In this document: positions 1 to 8,023 of the stretch, piece after piece
Position numbering within the stretch: position 1 is the stretch's first letter
Layout of the letters: every line of letters starts with the position of its first letter
Origin: Gammaproteobacteria bacterium
Lineage (GTDB): Bacteria > Pseudomonadota > Gammaproteobacteria > JAIEPX01
Reading direction: 5' to 3'
Assembly (NCBI GenBank): GCA_019748175.1
Contig: JAIEPX010000011.1
Coordinates: forward strand, 1 to 64,000
DNA length: 64,000 nt
Made by a program: the position numbers and the translations under genes
Notes under the pieces: model-generated
Database searches by the model: none
Told to the model about the DNA's origin: nothing
The model's input: only the letters and a program-made list of their open reading frames with translations

Positions 1-44
1 GAGGGAAATAAAGCGCAGCGAGGGGGACCCGAGCGAGCCATTCC

Positions 45-78
45 CGGAAAGACAGTCGGATTGTAACGCCGACTTTGG
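45..78. repeat. 34-bp hairpin-forming direct repeat, copy 1
   Basis: A 34-base unit beginning CGGAAAGACAGTCGGATT and ending CGCCGACTTTGG recurs at 175-208 with two differences, both in the loop. AGTCGG and CCGACT pair to form a short hairpin around a loop of about nine bases. No gene is visible in bases 1-229. Two copies only, so this is a dispersed or duplicated element and not a CRISPR array. Confidence 0.6.
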
Positions 79-174
79 AAGCTCTAAACAGTTTATCCGT
101 ACGGCGGTGCTCTCGAAAAGGTTGTCTTGCTCAGTCCAACTCCAAATATGTTCTTAATGTTTTCGATTTTCCGG

Positions 175-208
175 CGGAAAGACAGTCGGATTCTCACGCC
201 GACTTTGG
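175..208. repeat. 34-bp hairpin-forming direct repeat, copy 2
   Basis: Second copy of the unit at 45-78. It lies 21 bases beyond the stop codon of the minus-strand protease gene. Read on the minus strand, the AGTCGG/CCGACT hairpin is followed by GTCTTTCC, so it could also serve as a weak transcription terminator for that gene; the T-tract is poor and this role is only an inference. Confidence 0.55.
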
Positions 209-229
209 GCATTCTGTAAATTAAGGTGC

Positions 230-1612
230 CTAAGTAATGACGACATAAATATTGGCAAGACCACGTCGAATACTGAGAAGTAGTTTCTTAGGTTTTGTTC
301 GAATAAGATTCGCCACATCCTTGATTTCAAGAGTTTTTTCGCCGTTAGCTTTGAGGATTATGTCGCCTGGGCGTAAGCCGGCTAGGAAGGCGTTGGAAGT
401 GTCGTTCACTTCTAAAACAAGAACACCTTGAAGCTCTTCGTTTTGTGTATCGACTTGATGAATATTATTTAATCGAACTCCCATCAGTAATGAGTTTTCT
501 TTTTCCATGGTTTTAATAGCTTTTTCAACGGTGTCGATGCCGACGGATAAATTCAACGTTGATTTTTTGCGTTGCACTGTCAGTTTTAATGTGTCATCGA
601 CTTTGGCAGTACCGATAATACTGCGCAAATGATCTGCATTTCGAATCGCTTCATTGTCAATTTTGATGATGACATCTTGTTCTTTTAATCCACCTCTTTC
701 AGCCGCAGAACCTTTATTTACTTGAGTGACTAAGGCTCCAGAAGAATTGGGCATATCCAATGCATCTGCAAGCGCTGGTGTGAGCGATTGGACCATCACG
801 CCTACAATTCCTCGATTGACTTTATGGTATTTGATTAGCTGATCCATGACGCTTTTAACCATATTACTGGGGATTGAAAATCCAATTCCCACACTCGTGC
901 CTTGTGGTCCTAAGATGGCTGTATTAATTCCAACTAATTCACCTTTCATGTTCACTAAAGCACCACCCGAATTTCCTGGATTAATGGAAGCATCGGTTTG
1001 AATGAAATTTTCATAACCTCCAGGACCTTCAATTCCAATGCTGCGATTTAGCGCACTGATGACACCCGAAGTAACGGTTTGCTGAAGACCGAAAGGATTT
1101 CCGATAGCTGCGACGAAATCACCGGCAGAAAGTTTGGATGAATCTGCTAAAGGGATGGATTTGAGGTATTTATCTTTGACTTGAATCACAGCTAGGTCAG
1201 TAGGGGGGTCAATTCCAACAATCTCTGCTTTTAGTTTTCGGCCATCATTCATCGTGACAATCAGAACGGTGCTGTTTCGAATGACGTGGGCATTGGTGAC
1301 AATGTAGCCGTTTTGTGAATCCACGATTACGCCTGATCCTGCACTTTCAAATTTTCGAGAGGGCATTAGATCTAAATCATCAGGGTTAGAAGGTTGACCT
1401 TGGTGGTTTTGTTGAGCTTGTGGGGAGGAAGGCACAACAGCGATGGAGCCACGTACCGTGATATTCACAACCACGGGCATTACTTTTTCTAACATAGAGG
1501 CCATCGTGGGTGAGTAATTTGGAGCTGGTGTTGTGACTTTAGGAGTCGCTGTAACTGTGAGGTTAATAAATAAAGTTGTTATGATGAGTAAATATTGAAC
1601 TCTGTTTTTCAT
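230..1612 (-). CDS. degQ: DegP/DegQ-type periplasmic serine endoprotease
   Basis: HtrA-family ATP-independent protease and chaperone that degrades misfolded proteins in the periplasm. Starting at the ATG at 1612 (GGAGAG eight bases upstream) gives 460 residues with a signal peptide (KNR, then a hydrophobic run ending near TATP). The trypsin-like domain carries the triad His109 (TNAHVI), Asp139 (PTDLAV) and Ser215 (GNSGGAL). Two PDZ domains follow, the first opening with RGIVGVMVQSL and the second covering about the last 90 residues (LRPGDIILKANG). An upstream in-frame start would add nine charged residues before the signal peptide and is unlikely. The gene follows pgeF with a 16-base gap, so both are probably on one transcript. 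DegQ, DegS and DegP are hard to separate by eye; two PDZ domains exclude DegS. Confidence 0.93.
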   Translation of the reverse strand: MKNRVQYLLIITTLFINLTVTATPKVTTPAPNYSPTMASMLEKVMPVVVNITVRGSIAVVPSSPQAQQNHQGQPSNPDDLDLMPSRKFESAGSGVIVDSQNGYIVTNAHVIRNSTVLIVTMNDGRKLKAEIVGIDPPTDLAVIQVKDKYLKSIPLADSSKLSAGDFVAAIGNPFGLQQTVTSGVISALNRSIGIEGPGGYENFIQTDASINPGNSGGALVNMKGELVGINTAILGPQGTSVGIGFSIPSNMVKSVMDQLIKYHKVNRGIVGVMVQSLTPALADALDMPNSSGALVTQVNKGSAAERGGLKEQDVIIKIDNEAIRNADHLRSIIGTAKVDDTLKLTVQRKKSTLNLSVGIDTVEKAIKTMEKENSLLMGVRLNNIHQVDTQNEELQGVLVLEVNDTSNAFLAGLRPGDIILKANGEKTLEIKDVANLIRTKPKKLLLSIRRGLANIYVVIT

Positions 1613-1628
1613 TGACGCTTCTCTCCGC

Positions 1629-2390
1629 TTAATCTGCAATAAAAATTATAGAGGCCATTCTACCAGTATATCCACCGGCTTTGCGATAGGAAAAGAACAT
1701 TTTATCATCGGTGAAAGTGCAATAATCCCCACCGTAAACCGCTGTGACCCCGTCTCGATTCAACGATAAGGTCGCGAGTAGGTAGAGATTTGCCAAATAT
1801 TTGCTATTGGTTTGAGGAATGAATGCAGGGGTGTTTTTTGGTTCATGAGACGTGAAGGCCTCGAACACTTCGGGGCCGACTTCAAAAGCCTCAGGTCCAA
1901 TGGCTGGTCCCAACCACGCTATGATATCTGAGGGTGGAGATCGGAAATTTTTTATGGCTTCCGACAATATGCCAGATAAACAACCACGCCAACCGGCATG
2001 AACTGCAGCAACTTCCGTACCTGCACGATTGCAGAGTAATACGGGTAAACAATCGGCGGTGAGTACAGCACAAATTTGTTGGGTTTTAACAGTATAACAT
2101 CCATCGGCAGTAGGGGGATTTGCCACCATTTTTGTCAAGTCGTGATTGTCGAGGTTGATGATAATATTGCTATGAGTTTGATTTAGCCAGATGGGCTCAT
2201 GGTGTAAATTGACTGCTTTCAGTAATCGATCGCGATTTTGATTAACGTGATCCGGATTATCACCCACATGGTGTCCGAGGTTGAAACTTGCGTAGGGCCC
2301 TTCGCTAACACCGCCCAGACGCGTTGTAGTCAGTGCAATGATTGAGGGAGGCGCAGGCCAATCTGGTTCTATAATATCAAGGTGATTCAT
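1629..2390 (-). CDS. pgeF: Multicopper-type laccase-domain protein PgeF (YfiH family)
   Basis: A 253-residue member of the YfiH/DUF152 family. Members are described as peptidoglycan-editing factor (removing wrongly incorporated L-serine at the L-alanine position) and as purine-nucleoside phosphorylase or polyphenol-oxidase-like enzymes. Metal-site motifs of the family are visible: NQTHS near residue 70, LTADCLPVLL (His/Cys ligand region) near 113, and VHAGWRG near 130. Length is normal. It sits 16 bases upstream of degQ on the same strand, giving a small envelope-maintenance operon. Exact substrate cannot be told from sequence. Confidence 0.88.
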   Translation of the reverse strand: MNHLDIIEPDWPAPPSIIALTTTRLGGVSEGPYASFNLGHHVGDNPDHVNQNRDRLLKAVNLHHEPIWLNQTHSNIIINLDNHDLTKMVANPPTADGCYTVKTQQICAVLTADCLPVLLCNRAGTEVAAVHAGWRGCLSGILSEAIKNFRSPPSDIIAWLGPAIGPEAFEVGPEVFEAFTSHEPKNTPAFIPQTNSKYLANLYLLATLSLNRDGVTAVYGGDYCTFTDDKMFFSYRKAGGYTGRMASIIFIAD

Positions 2391-2477
2391 AAAGTTCTCA
2401 CGGTTGTGCTTGCAAATATCCTAGATTGTGTACCTGAGGATCTCTCGCTACGATCCCAACAGCAGAATCTAGGAGCA

Positions 2478-3749
2478 TCATTCATGCAGTATCCAGCCTA
2501 GATGCCAAGTTAAATACAATAAACTTACACCTATCAAAAAAACGATTCCAAATCGTCCGAGGATTAATAATGATCGATTGGGCTGATGTTCTTTGGGAAT
2601 AATGTCTGAATTGGTGATGACTTTATAATTTAATAGTGCATAGATAGGTGCAACTAAAAACGCGAGCGTGGTTGCAAAATCCAAAAGACGAGTCATATTT
2701 TTAACAAAATAGCCTGATAAGATGATGCATCCAAAAAATAATATGAGCACACTGTACCAATACAATAGCGGGTAATATTTTTTCATTGTGGGAAAAGCCA
2801 AGTAGGTCGCTGTGGATATTGCGCGAGGATAAGCATCTAAGCAAACGATGGTTGTGCTAAACATGGTAGTGAGCATCGCAATTTCTAATATAGGTTCACT
2901 CCACAACCCAATATGACTGCTATACAGCGTTACTAATTGTTCTGTGAATCTTACACCGGAATCTGAAAAGTTTTCGCCGCTGCCAAACATCACCAAAGTT
3001 CCTAAAGCGACAAAAAATATGGCAAGCACCCCGTTTAAAATGTATCCGATATTAAAATCGAGCATGGCTTCTTTAGGTGTGGGTGTATGAGCACTTACGC
3101 GATAGCGTCGTTTAGTCCATAATGAAACCCAGACTGACACTTCTAATGGAGCTGGGATCCAACCCATCAACGCTAACATGAAACTCAAGCCTGCTAAATT
3201 CCATAAATCAGGCCGTGGAGTAGTGGCAACGCGTTCTACGTTGTGGGGGAAGGCCAAAACCACAACGGTAATTGTAGATAATGCGAGTATGATTAGAATT
3301 AATTTGACAGTTCTTTCCAGCCAAAGGTAGTGTCCAATAAACACGATCGAAGCGCAAATACTGATAATGGCAATGGTGAAAACCAAGGGAGAGATTGTGG
3401 CTCCAATCATATACGCGAAAATGTTAGCCGCGATAAAACTCACTGTGGCGACAGTAATAAACGACACACATATTGTAATCGCGATATATCCAAACAAAAT
3501 CCAACGACCGAGGTGGGCATAGCCTTGTAATAACGTTTTATTGGTGATGACTGTGAGACGTTGTGAATATTCAAAAAAGGGGTATTTTATGATTGTGATC
3601 AATAACACGGCAAAAATCATGATAAAACCGTAGGTTGCTCCGGCACGTGTAGATTGAATTAAATGCGAAGCACCCATCGCTGCAACAGCGAAGAGCATGC
3701 CAGGGCCTAACATGCGCCCAAAATTAAATATGCGCTGAAATAAGTTCAT
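2478..3749 (-). CDS. Nramp-family-like membrane transporter lacking the canonical DPGN motif
   Basis: About 11 hydrophobic segments. The start is placed at the ATG at 3749 (423 residues), because 25 extra residues from an upstream codon would run into the divergent coaA gene. The N-terminal signature (LGPGMLFAVAAMGASHL followed by QSTRAGATYG) matches Nramp-related proteins (COG1914). Classical Nramp carries the metal-binding DPGN in TM1 and MPH in TM6. Here the aligned places read GASH and GWIPAPLEVS, so Mn/Fe transport should not be assumed. This variant subfamily is, to my knowledge, usually annotated only as divalent metal transporter. Located in the inner membrane; monocistronic, divergent from coaA with 67 bases between. 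Confidence 0.75.
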   Translation of the reverse strand: MNLFQRIFNFGRMLGPGMLFAVAAMGASHLIQSTRAGATYGFIMIFAVLLITIIKYPFFEYSQRLTVITNKTLLQGYAHLGRWILFGYIAITICVSFITVATVSFIAANIFAYMIGATISPLVFTIAIISICASIVFIGHYLWLERTVKLILIILALSTITVVVLAFPHNVERVATTPRPDLWNLAGLSFMLALMGWIPAPLEVSVWVSLWTKRRYRVSAHTPTPKEAMLDFNIGYILNGVLAIFFVALGTLVMFGSGENFSDSGVRFTEQLVTLYSSHIGLWSEPILEIAMLTTMFSTTIVCLDAYPRAISTATYLAFPTMKKYYPLLYWYSVLILFFGCIILSGYFVKNMTRLLDFATTLAFLVAPIYALLNYKVITNSDIIPKEHQPNRSLLILGRFGIVFLIGVSLLYLTWHLGWILHE

Positions 3750-3816
3750 GTGAGTCTTGCTTTGTGATTTACAACTCCCTACGATTAGCCTTCTACTGTA
3801 ACTGATAGAATGTGAA

Positions 3817-4755
3817 ATGGTCAACCATACACCCTTCTTAGAATTCAGCCGCGCAAATTGGCGTCAGTTTCGACAAGATACACCTCTGACTTTGACAGAA
3901 AGTGAATTAGCTCGGCTGCGTGGTCATAATGAATCCATTTCATTAGTGGAAGTTGAGGAGGTTTATTTACCGATTGCTCGTTTACTCAATTTGTATGTTG
4001 AGGAAACACAAGAGCTTTATCGTGTAACTAGCAGATTTTTAGGGACTTCTGTTGCTAGAGTCCCGTATATCATTGGTGTCGCTGGTAGTGTGGCAGTAGG
4101 AAAAAGTACGATTTCTCGATTATTGAAATCTTTATTATCTCGATGGCCTGCGCATCGAGAAGTTGATATTGTCACAACGGATGGATTTTTATTTTCCAAT
4201 AATGAACTGGCGCGTCGTGGTTTGGCAGATCGCAAAGGTTTTCCTGAGAGTTATGATGTCCAAAAATTAATCGAATTGTTATCGGATATTAAAGGGGGAA
4301 AAACCGATTTACAAATCCCCATTTATTCTCATGAGTATTATGACATTATTCCTGATCAGTTTGAGACCATTCATTCGCCTGATATTGTCATTGTTGAAGG
4401 TTTAAATGTCTTGCAAGTGGGGGGCTCAAATCCTCGAGTATCGTCACGAGTATATGTATCAGATTATTTTGATTTTAGTATTTATGTCGATGCAGATCCA
4501 CAGGTTATTGAGGCGTGGTTTGTGGAGCGATTTATGAGCTTTAGATCGCAAGCATATGATAATAATAAACTTTTTATGAATCAATTTTCGAGGATGTCGG
4601 ACGCGGAAGCACAAGAATTTGCGCATACTATTTGGGTGTCGATCAATGCTAAAAATCTTTTTGAGAATGTGTTGCCCTATAAAAATCGGGCCAATTTAAT
4701 TCTACATAAAGGCCATGATCATGTTGTAGAAAAGATATTATTGCGAAAGTTGTAG
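3817..4755 (+). CDS. coaA: Type I pantothenate kinase
   Basis: Catalyses ATP-dependent phosphorylation of pantothenate, the first and regulated step of coenzyme A synthesis, in the cytosol. At 312 residues it is close to the E. coli enzyme (316). The Walker A loop GVAGSVAVGKST lies at residues 87-98. Further family blocks are VTTDGFLFSN (catalytic Asp), RKGFPESYD, PIYSHEYYDI and VIVEGLNVLQ. The N-terminus (FLEFSRANWRQFR) also matches. Divergent from the Nramp-like gene; the next gene follows after 18 bases, so cotranscription with the nuclease gene is possible. Confidence 0.95.
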   Translation: MVNHTPFLEFSRANWRQFRQDTPLTLTESELARLRGHNESISLVEVEEVYLPIARLLNLYVEETQELYRVTSRFLGTSVARVPYIIGVAGSVAVGKSTISRLLKSLLSRWPAHREVDIVTTDGFLFSNNELARRGLADRKGFPESYDVQKLIELLSDIKGGKTDLQIPIYSHEYYDIIPDQFETIHSPDIVIVEGLNVLQVGGSNPRVSSRVYVSDYFDFSIYVDADPQVIEAWFVERFMSFRSQAYDNNKLFMNQFSRMSDAEAQEFAHTIWVSINAKNLFENVLPYKNRANLILHKGHDHVVEKILLRKL

Positions 4756-4773
4756 AGGGTTAAGGAGTGATCT

Positions 4774-5622
4774 ATGTGGATAAAAAAAATTAAATATACC
4801 TTCATTGCCTGTCTATTGTTATTGCCGAGTGCAATTTTTGGATGGAGCGCTGTTGGTCATAAAATTGTGGCTAATATTGCGTATGATCATCTAACACCTG
4901 AGGCAAAAAAAGCGGTTGATCAATTAACTTTTGTTCCTGAGAAACAGTATTCAGGGCGTAGTCGATTCGTTTATTGGTCAACCTGGGCAGACTGGTCGCG
5001 CGATCGGGGGGACAATCGATTTAGATTATGGCATTACATTAATCTGCCAATATCAGATCATGTCGTTAAAACGCATCCACCCCATCCAATCAATGCTGTT
5101 TATGGCATTAATCACTGCCAAGTTGTACTGCGAAACGCAGCGGCCAGTCTCGAGGATCAACAAACGTGTTTGAAGTTGTTGATTCATGTCGTGGGAGATA
5201 TACACCAGCCTTTGCATGCAATCAATCGATACAGCGTCTCTCATCCTAGAGGGGATCACGGTGGGCATAGCTACTTGATTCGCAGTAAAGTGGCAGATAA
5301 TTTACATGCGTATTGGGATCGTGGGCTTGGGAAATTTACGCCATTTCAGCGCCGGCAAGTCACTACAGGTGTGCGAATTTGGCAGTATGCTGAGGAAATT
5401 GAGGAGCGATACCCTCAGGAGCAAATTCCAGCACGTGATAGGTTGCCTATTGAGTGGGCGTATGAAGGCCGAGCGATAGCGGAGTCGTATGTTTATCAAA
5501 TTCCAGAAAAATCGACACCAACCAAGGATTACCATGATAAAGGCGTTTTCATTATGGAGCAGCGGCTGGCGTTAGCAGGATATCGATTGGCTGCCATGCT
5601 GAACTCGATCTATACTAAATAA
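4774..5622 (+). CDS. Secreted S1/P1-type zinc nuclease
   Basis: S1/P1 nucleases are tri-zinc, single-strand-specific enzymes with 3'-nucleotidase activity. The 282-residue product has a signal peptide (KKIKYTF then a hydrophobic run) with likely cleavage before Trp24, so the mature protein starts WSAVGHK. The N-terminal Trp is itself a zinc ligand in this family. Other ligands are visible in WADWSRD, WHYINLP, HVVGDIHQPLHA and DNLHAYWD. Length is normal. It would act in the periplasm or outside the cell, for nucleic-acid scavenging or host interaction (inference). Follows coaA by 18 bases and precedes a dehydrogenase-like gene by 31. Confidence 0.9.
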   Translation: MWIKKIKYTFIACLLLLPSAIFGWSAVGHKIVANIAYDHLTPEAKKAVDQLTFVPEKQYSGRSRFVYWSTWADWSRDRGDNRFRLWHYINLPISDHVVKTHPPHPINAVYGINHCQVVLRNAAASLEDQQTCLKLLIHVVGDIHQPLHAINRYSVSHPRGDHGGHSYLIRSKVADNLHAYWDRGLGKFTPFQRRQVTTGVRIWQYAEEIEERYPQEQIPARDRLPIEWAYEGRAIAESYVYQIPEKSTPTKDYHDKGVFIMEQRLALAGYRLAAMLNSIYTK

Positions 5623-5653
5623 TCTGACCCCTTACCCTAGCAAGGATGCAAGT

Positions 5654-6736
5654 ATGAATATTTTAGTGGCAGGTGCCGGTCAAATCGGTTCTTTGTTAGC
5701 CCAGCTATTAGCAGCAGGGGGTTACAAAGTTCACTTGGTTGACAGTAATCCGGATCATTTTTCCAAGCTTTCGGCTTTGCCTAATTTGACGACGATCGCA
5801 ATGAATGTGGTGCCGAGTGCTGATCTCGAGGCCTATATCAAAAACAACGCTATAGAAGCTTTAGTTGCTTGTCTGCCTTATTATTGTAATTTCTCTATCG
5901 CTCAACTGGCTGCTATTTGTAATTGTCATTATTTTGACTTAACCGAAGACGTTAAAACAGTCTCGGCTGTACAAGAATTGGCTCAAGGGAAGTCTCAGGC
6001 GTTCGTATCACGCTGTGGGGTTGCGCCAGGTTATATCAATATCTTAGCCCATCACCTGATGCAAAATTTTGAAAGCTTAGATAGTGTGAAATTGCGCGCG
6101 GGCTGTTTGCCGCAACATGCCACCAATAGTCTTCATTATGCTCTGGCCTGGTCTATTGATGGGTTGATCAATGAATACGGGAACATGTGTCCAGCCCTCG
6201 TCGATGGAAAAAAGACCTATTTACAGCCATTGGAAGACTTAGAAGTGGTTGAGCTGGATGGAGTCATGTATGAGGCATTTAACACGTCTGGTGGGATTGG
6301 TGGGCTGCACGACCGTTATGAGGGCAAGGTCAGTTCCCTCAATTATAAAAGCATGCGGTACCCCGGGCATGCTGACCGGATGAAGTTTTTGATGCAAGAC
6401 CTCAAATTGAACGATGACCGGGAAGTCCTTAAGAAGATCCTGTTACGAGCCCTGCCCAAGACAGATAGTGATGTGATGATCATCTATGTATCAGTGTCGG
6501 GCATGCGAGAAGGGGAGTTCTTTGAAGAGAATACCCTGAAAAAGATCTATCCCAAAACCCTGTTTGATAAGCGTCATTCGGCCATTCAAGTCGCTACGGC
6601 CAGCAGCGCTGCGACCGTGATAGACCTCGTGTTAAGCAATAAAAAGTGCTATCAAGGCTTTGTTTATCAAGAAGATATTAAGCTCGATCAATTTATGGCT
6701 TCATCATTTGCGCTACCCTACAAAGACCTCGTTTAA
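5654..6736 (+). CDS. Saccharopine dehydrogenase-family NAD(P)-binding protein
   Basis: A 360-residue cytosolic protein with an N-terminal Rossmann fold (MNILVAGAGQIGSLLAQLL, then HLVDSNPDH as the end of beta-2) and the catalytic-domain features of the LYS9/COG1748 group (SRCGVAPGYINILAHHLM; RYPGHADRMKFLM). Related proteins act as saccharopine or lysine dehydrogenases or carboxynorspermidine dehydrogenases, so the substrate is not defined here. The polyamine possibility is of interest because a pot operon lies at 27-30 kb, but nothing else supports it. A rho-independent terminator directly follows. Confidence 0.8.
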   Translation: MNILVAGAGQIGSLLAQLLAAGGYKVHLVDSNPDHFSKLSALPNLTTIAMNVVPSADLEAYIKNNAIEALVACLPYYCNFSIAQLAAICNCHYFDLTEDVKTVSAVQELAQGKSQAFVSRCGVAPGYINILAHHLMQNFESLDSVKLRAGCLPQHATNSLHYALAWSIDGLINEYGNMCPALVDGKKTYLQPLEDLEVVELDGVMYEAFNTSGGIGGLHDRYEGKVSSLNYKSMRYPGHADRMKFLMQDLKLNDDREVLKKILLRALPKTDSDVMIIYVSVSGMREGEFFEENTLKKIYPKTLFDKRHSAIQVATASSAATVIDLVLSNKKCYQGFVYQEDIKLDQFMASSFALPYKDLV

Positions 6737-6755
6737 TTAATCTGTTAATCGAGAG

Positions 6756-6780
6756 AAACGCTCATATTTTGAGCGTTTTA
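6756..6780 (+). terminator. Rho-independent terminator of the saccharopine dehydrogenase-like gene
   Basis: AAACGCTCA (6756-6764) pairs perfectly with TGAGCGTTT (6770-6778) across a five-base loop and runs into TTTTA. It begins 20 bases after the stop codon. Confidence 0.8.
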
Positions 6781-6876
6781 CCACTTCTATATTGGGCTTA
6801 AAGGCTTGGTTTACTGGTATTCTGGCGTATTTTAATATAAAAGCATGAATTTATTACCCGTATTAATATAATATAC

Positions 6877-6905
6877 TTGACATTTATAATTTATTAGCGT
6901 ACAAT
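6877..6905 (+). promoter_or_regulatory. Near-consensus sigma-70 promoter
   Basis: TTGACA at 6877-6882, a 17-base spacer, and TACAAT at 6900-6905. Transcription would begin near 6912, giving a leader of about 29 bases before the ATG at 6941. It drives the orphan membrane protein gene alone, which is bracketed by terminators at 6756-6780 and 7705-7730. Confidence 0.8.
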
Positions 6906-6940
6906 ATGCGAACTATTAATTAATCTTGAGGTATGTAAGT

Positions 6941-7684
6941 ATGCGCCAGAAAAAATCTGTACTAATGGACACTCCCTTAGGTCTTTATCCTACTCCTGTA
7001 GTAATGGAAGATGGTACTGCTGAGAAGCCTATGGTGGTGATCGCATCGGATGAAAAGATAAAACTGGAAGCAGCAATAAAAGCTTTCTATCAATGTCAGG
7101 AATTTTTAGAAGATGCAATTCGTGTCTCGAGTGAAAGCATAGAATCTTTGAAGGACCACGCTAAACTAGCGACAGTTTGGTTTAGTAACGTAAAAATTGC
7201 CTTACTAAACAATTCAGTAGAAGAGTTATCTGCCGATGCTGAAAAAAGTGCAGAGCTTGAAAATCACTTAAATGGCTGTGCAGACTTTATGGCTAAATAC
7301 ATTGCTGCTTTACAGGCTCAACAGCCTCAAGTGGAAGAAATCGATCTTGATGCTAATGTACCAGCTGCTCAACCTGTTAATCACGGAAATTTTATGGATT
7401 CAGCGTTTGCTAATAAAGCTATAGGACTTGCAGGTATCGTACTCGGTGCTATCACTGCATTATTGGGTGCATTAGCAACGGCTGTAAGCTTAGGTGCAAT
7501 TACCACAGTTGTATTAGCACCTGCTGGTGTTATCGGGGTAAACGCTGGCGCTGGAATGGTGAGTGGCGGTGTAACTGCTTTAGCTTTCGGTGTAGGTTTC
7601 TTTGCGCATGGCCGAAATCTGTCACACAAAGCAGCTCAAGAACTACCATTGGAAGATCAATTTTATATGGTTGCTCAAGACTAA
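6941..7684 (+). CDS. Orphan protein with C-terminal glycine-rich hydrophobic domain
   Basis: I do not recognise this 247-residue protein. The start is the ATG at 6941, which has GAGG nine bases upstream; the alternative TTG at 6926 overlaps that ribosome-binding site. Residues about 1-155 are soluble and mostly helical, rich in Lys, Glu and Ala. About 160-225 form a long Gly/Ala/Val-rich hydrophobic block (AIGLAGIVLGAITALLGA and onward) long enough for two membrane passes, of the glycine-zipper kind. The short tail is polar. No signal peptide. It has its own strong promoter and terminator, so it is an independent and probably well expressed unit. A type IV-secreted membrane-inserting effector is one possibility in a Legionellales host, but unproven. 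Confidence 0.7.
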   Translation: MRQKKSVLMDTPLGLYPTPVVMEDGTAEKPMVVIASDEKIKLEAAIKAFYQCQEFLEDAIRVSSESIESLKDHAKLATVWFSNVKIALLNNSVEELSADAEKSAELENHLNGCADFMAKYIAALQAQQPQVEEIDLDANVPAAQPVNHGNFMDSAFANKAIGLAGIVLGAITALLGALATAVSLGAITTVVLAPAGVIGVNAGAGMVSGGVTALAFGVGFFAHGRNLSHKAAQELPLEDQFYMVAQD

Positions 7685-7704
7685 GCTCTGTTCTGATCTA
7701 AAGA

Positions 7705-7730
7705 AGCCAGGTTAATCCTGGCTTTTTTTT
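7705..7730 (+). terminator. Rho-independent terminator
   Basis: AGCCAGG (7705-7711) pairs with CCTGGCT (7717-7723) across TTAAT and is followed by seven further T residues. Begins 20 bases after the stop of the orphan membrane protein gene. Confidence 0.85.
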
Positions 7731-7798
7731 GGCTTTACATCATCGCTACGCCTTGGCTATCGAGGTTGATAGGGGTGCGCAAGAACGAAGTGGTAAAG

Positions 7799-7912
7799 CA
7801 CCCACTCAGGTTTCCATTTAACCTCTGGAGCGAATAGGTATCAGGATGATAGCGGGATGGGCCATGGATGGCCCACTGAGCGGAAGAGGTTAAATGGAAA
7901 CCTGAGTGGGTG
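7799..7912. repeat. Long inverted repeat with 28-bp perfect arms and nested hairpin
   Basis: Arms 7799-7826 and 7885-7912 are exact reverse complements (left arm starts CACCCACTCAGGTTTCC). The 58-base centre holds an inner palindrome, GGGCCAT-GG-ATGGCCC, at 7858-7873. It fills most of the 339-base gap between the orphan membrane protein gene and cysS; nothing else recognisable is in that gap. No open reading frame of note is in the element. It could be a small non-autonomous mobile element or a structured RNA; the sequence alone does not decide. Confidence 0.75.
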
Positions 7913-8023
7913 GTACATCCTATGGCATATCCAAAATCGTCACTCTAAGAAAGTAGCAATCTTAGACTTGGCCACATAGTGCTGGTATTCTTAGCTTTTT
8001 ATGGCAGTGATAAAAGGTGAAGG

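Noticed and set aside
45..208. CRISPR-like repeats
   Set aside because: Only two copies, 96 bases apart, with no further units and no cas genes nearby.
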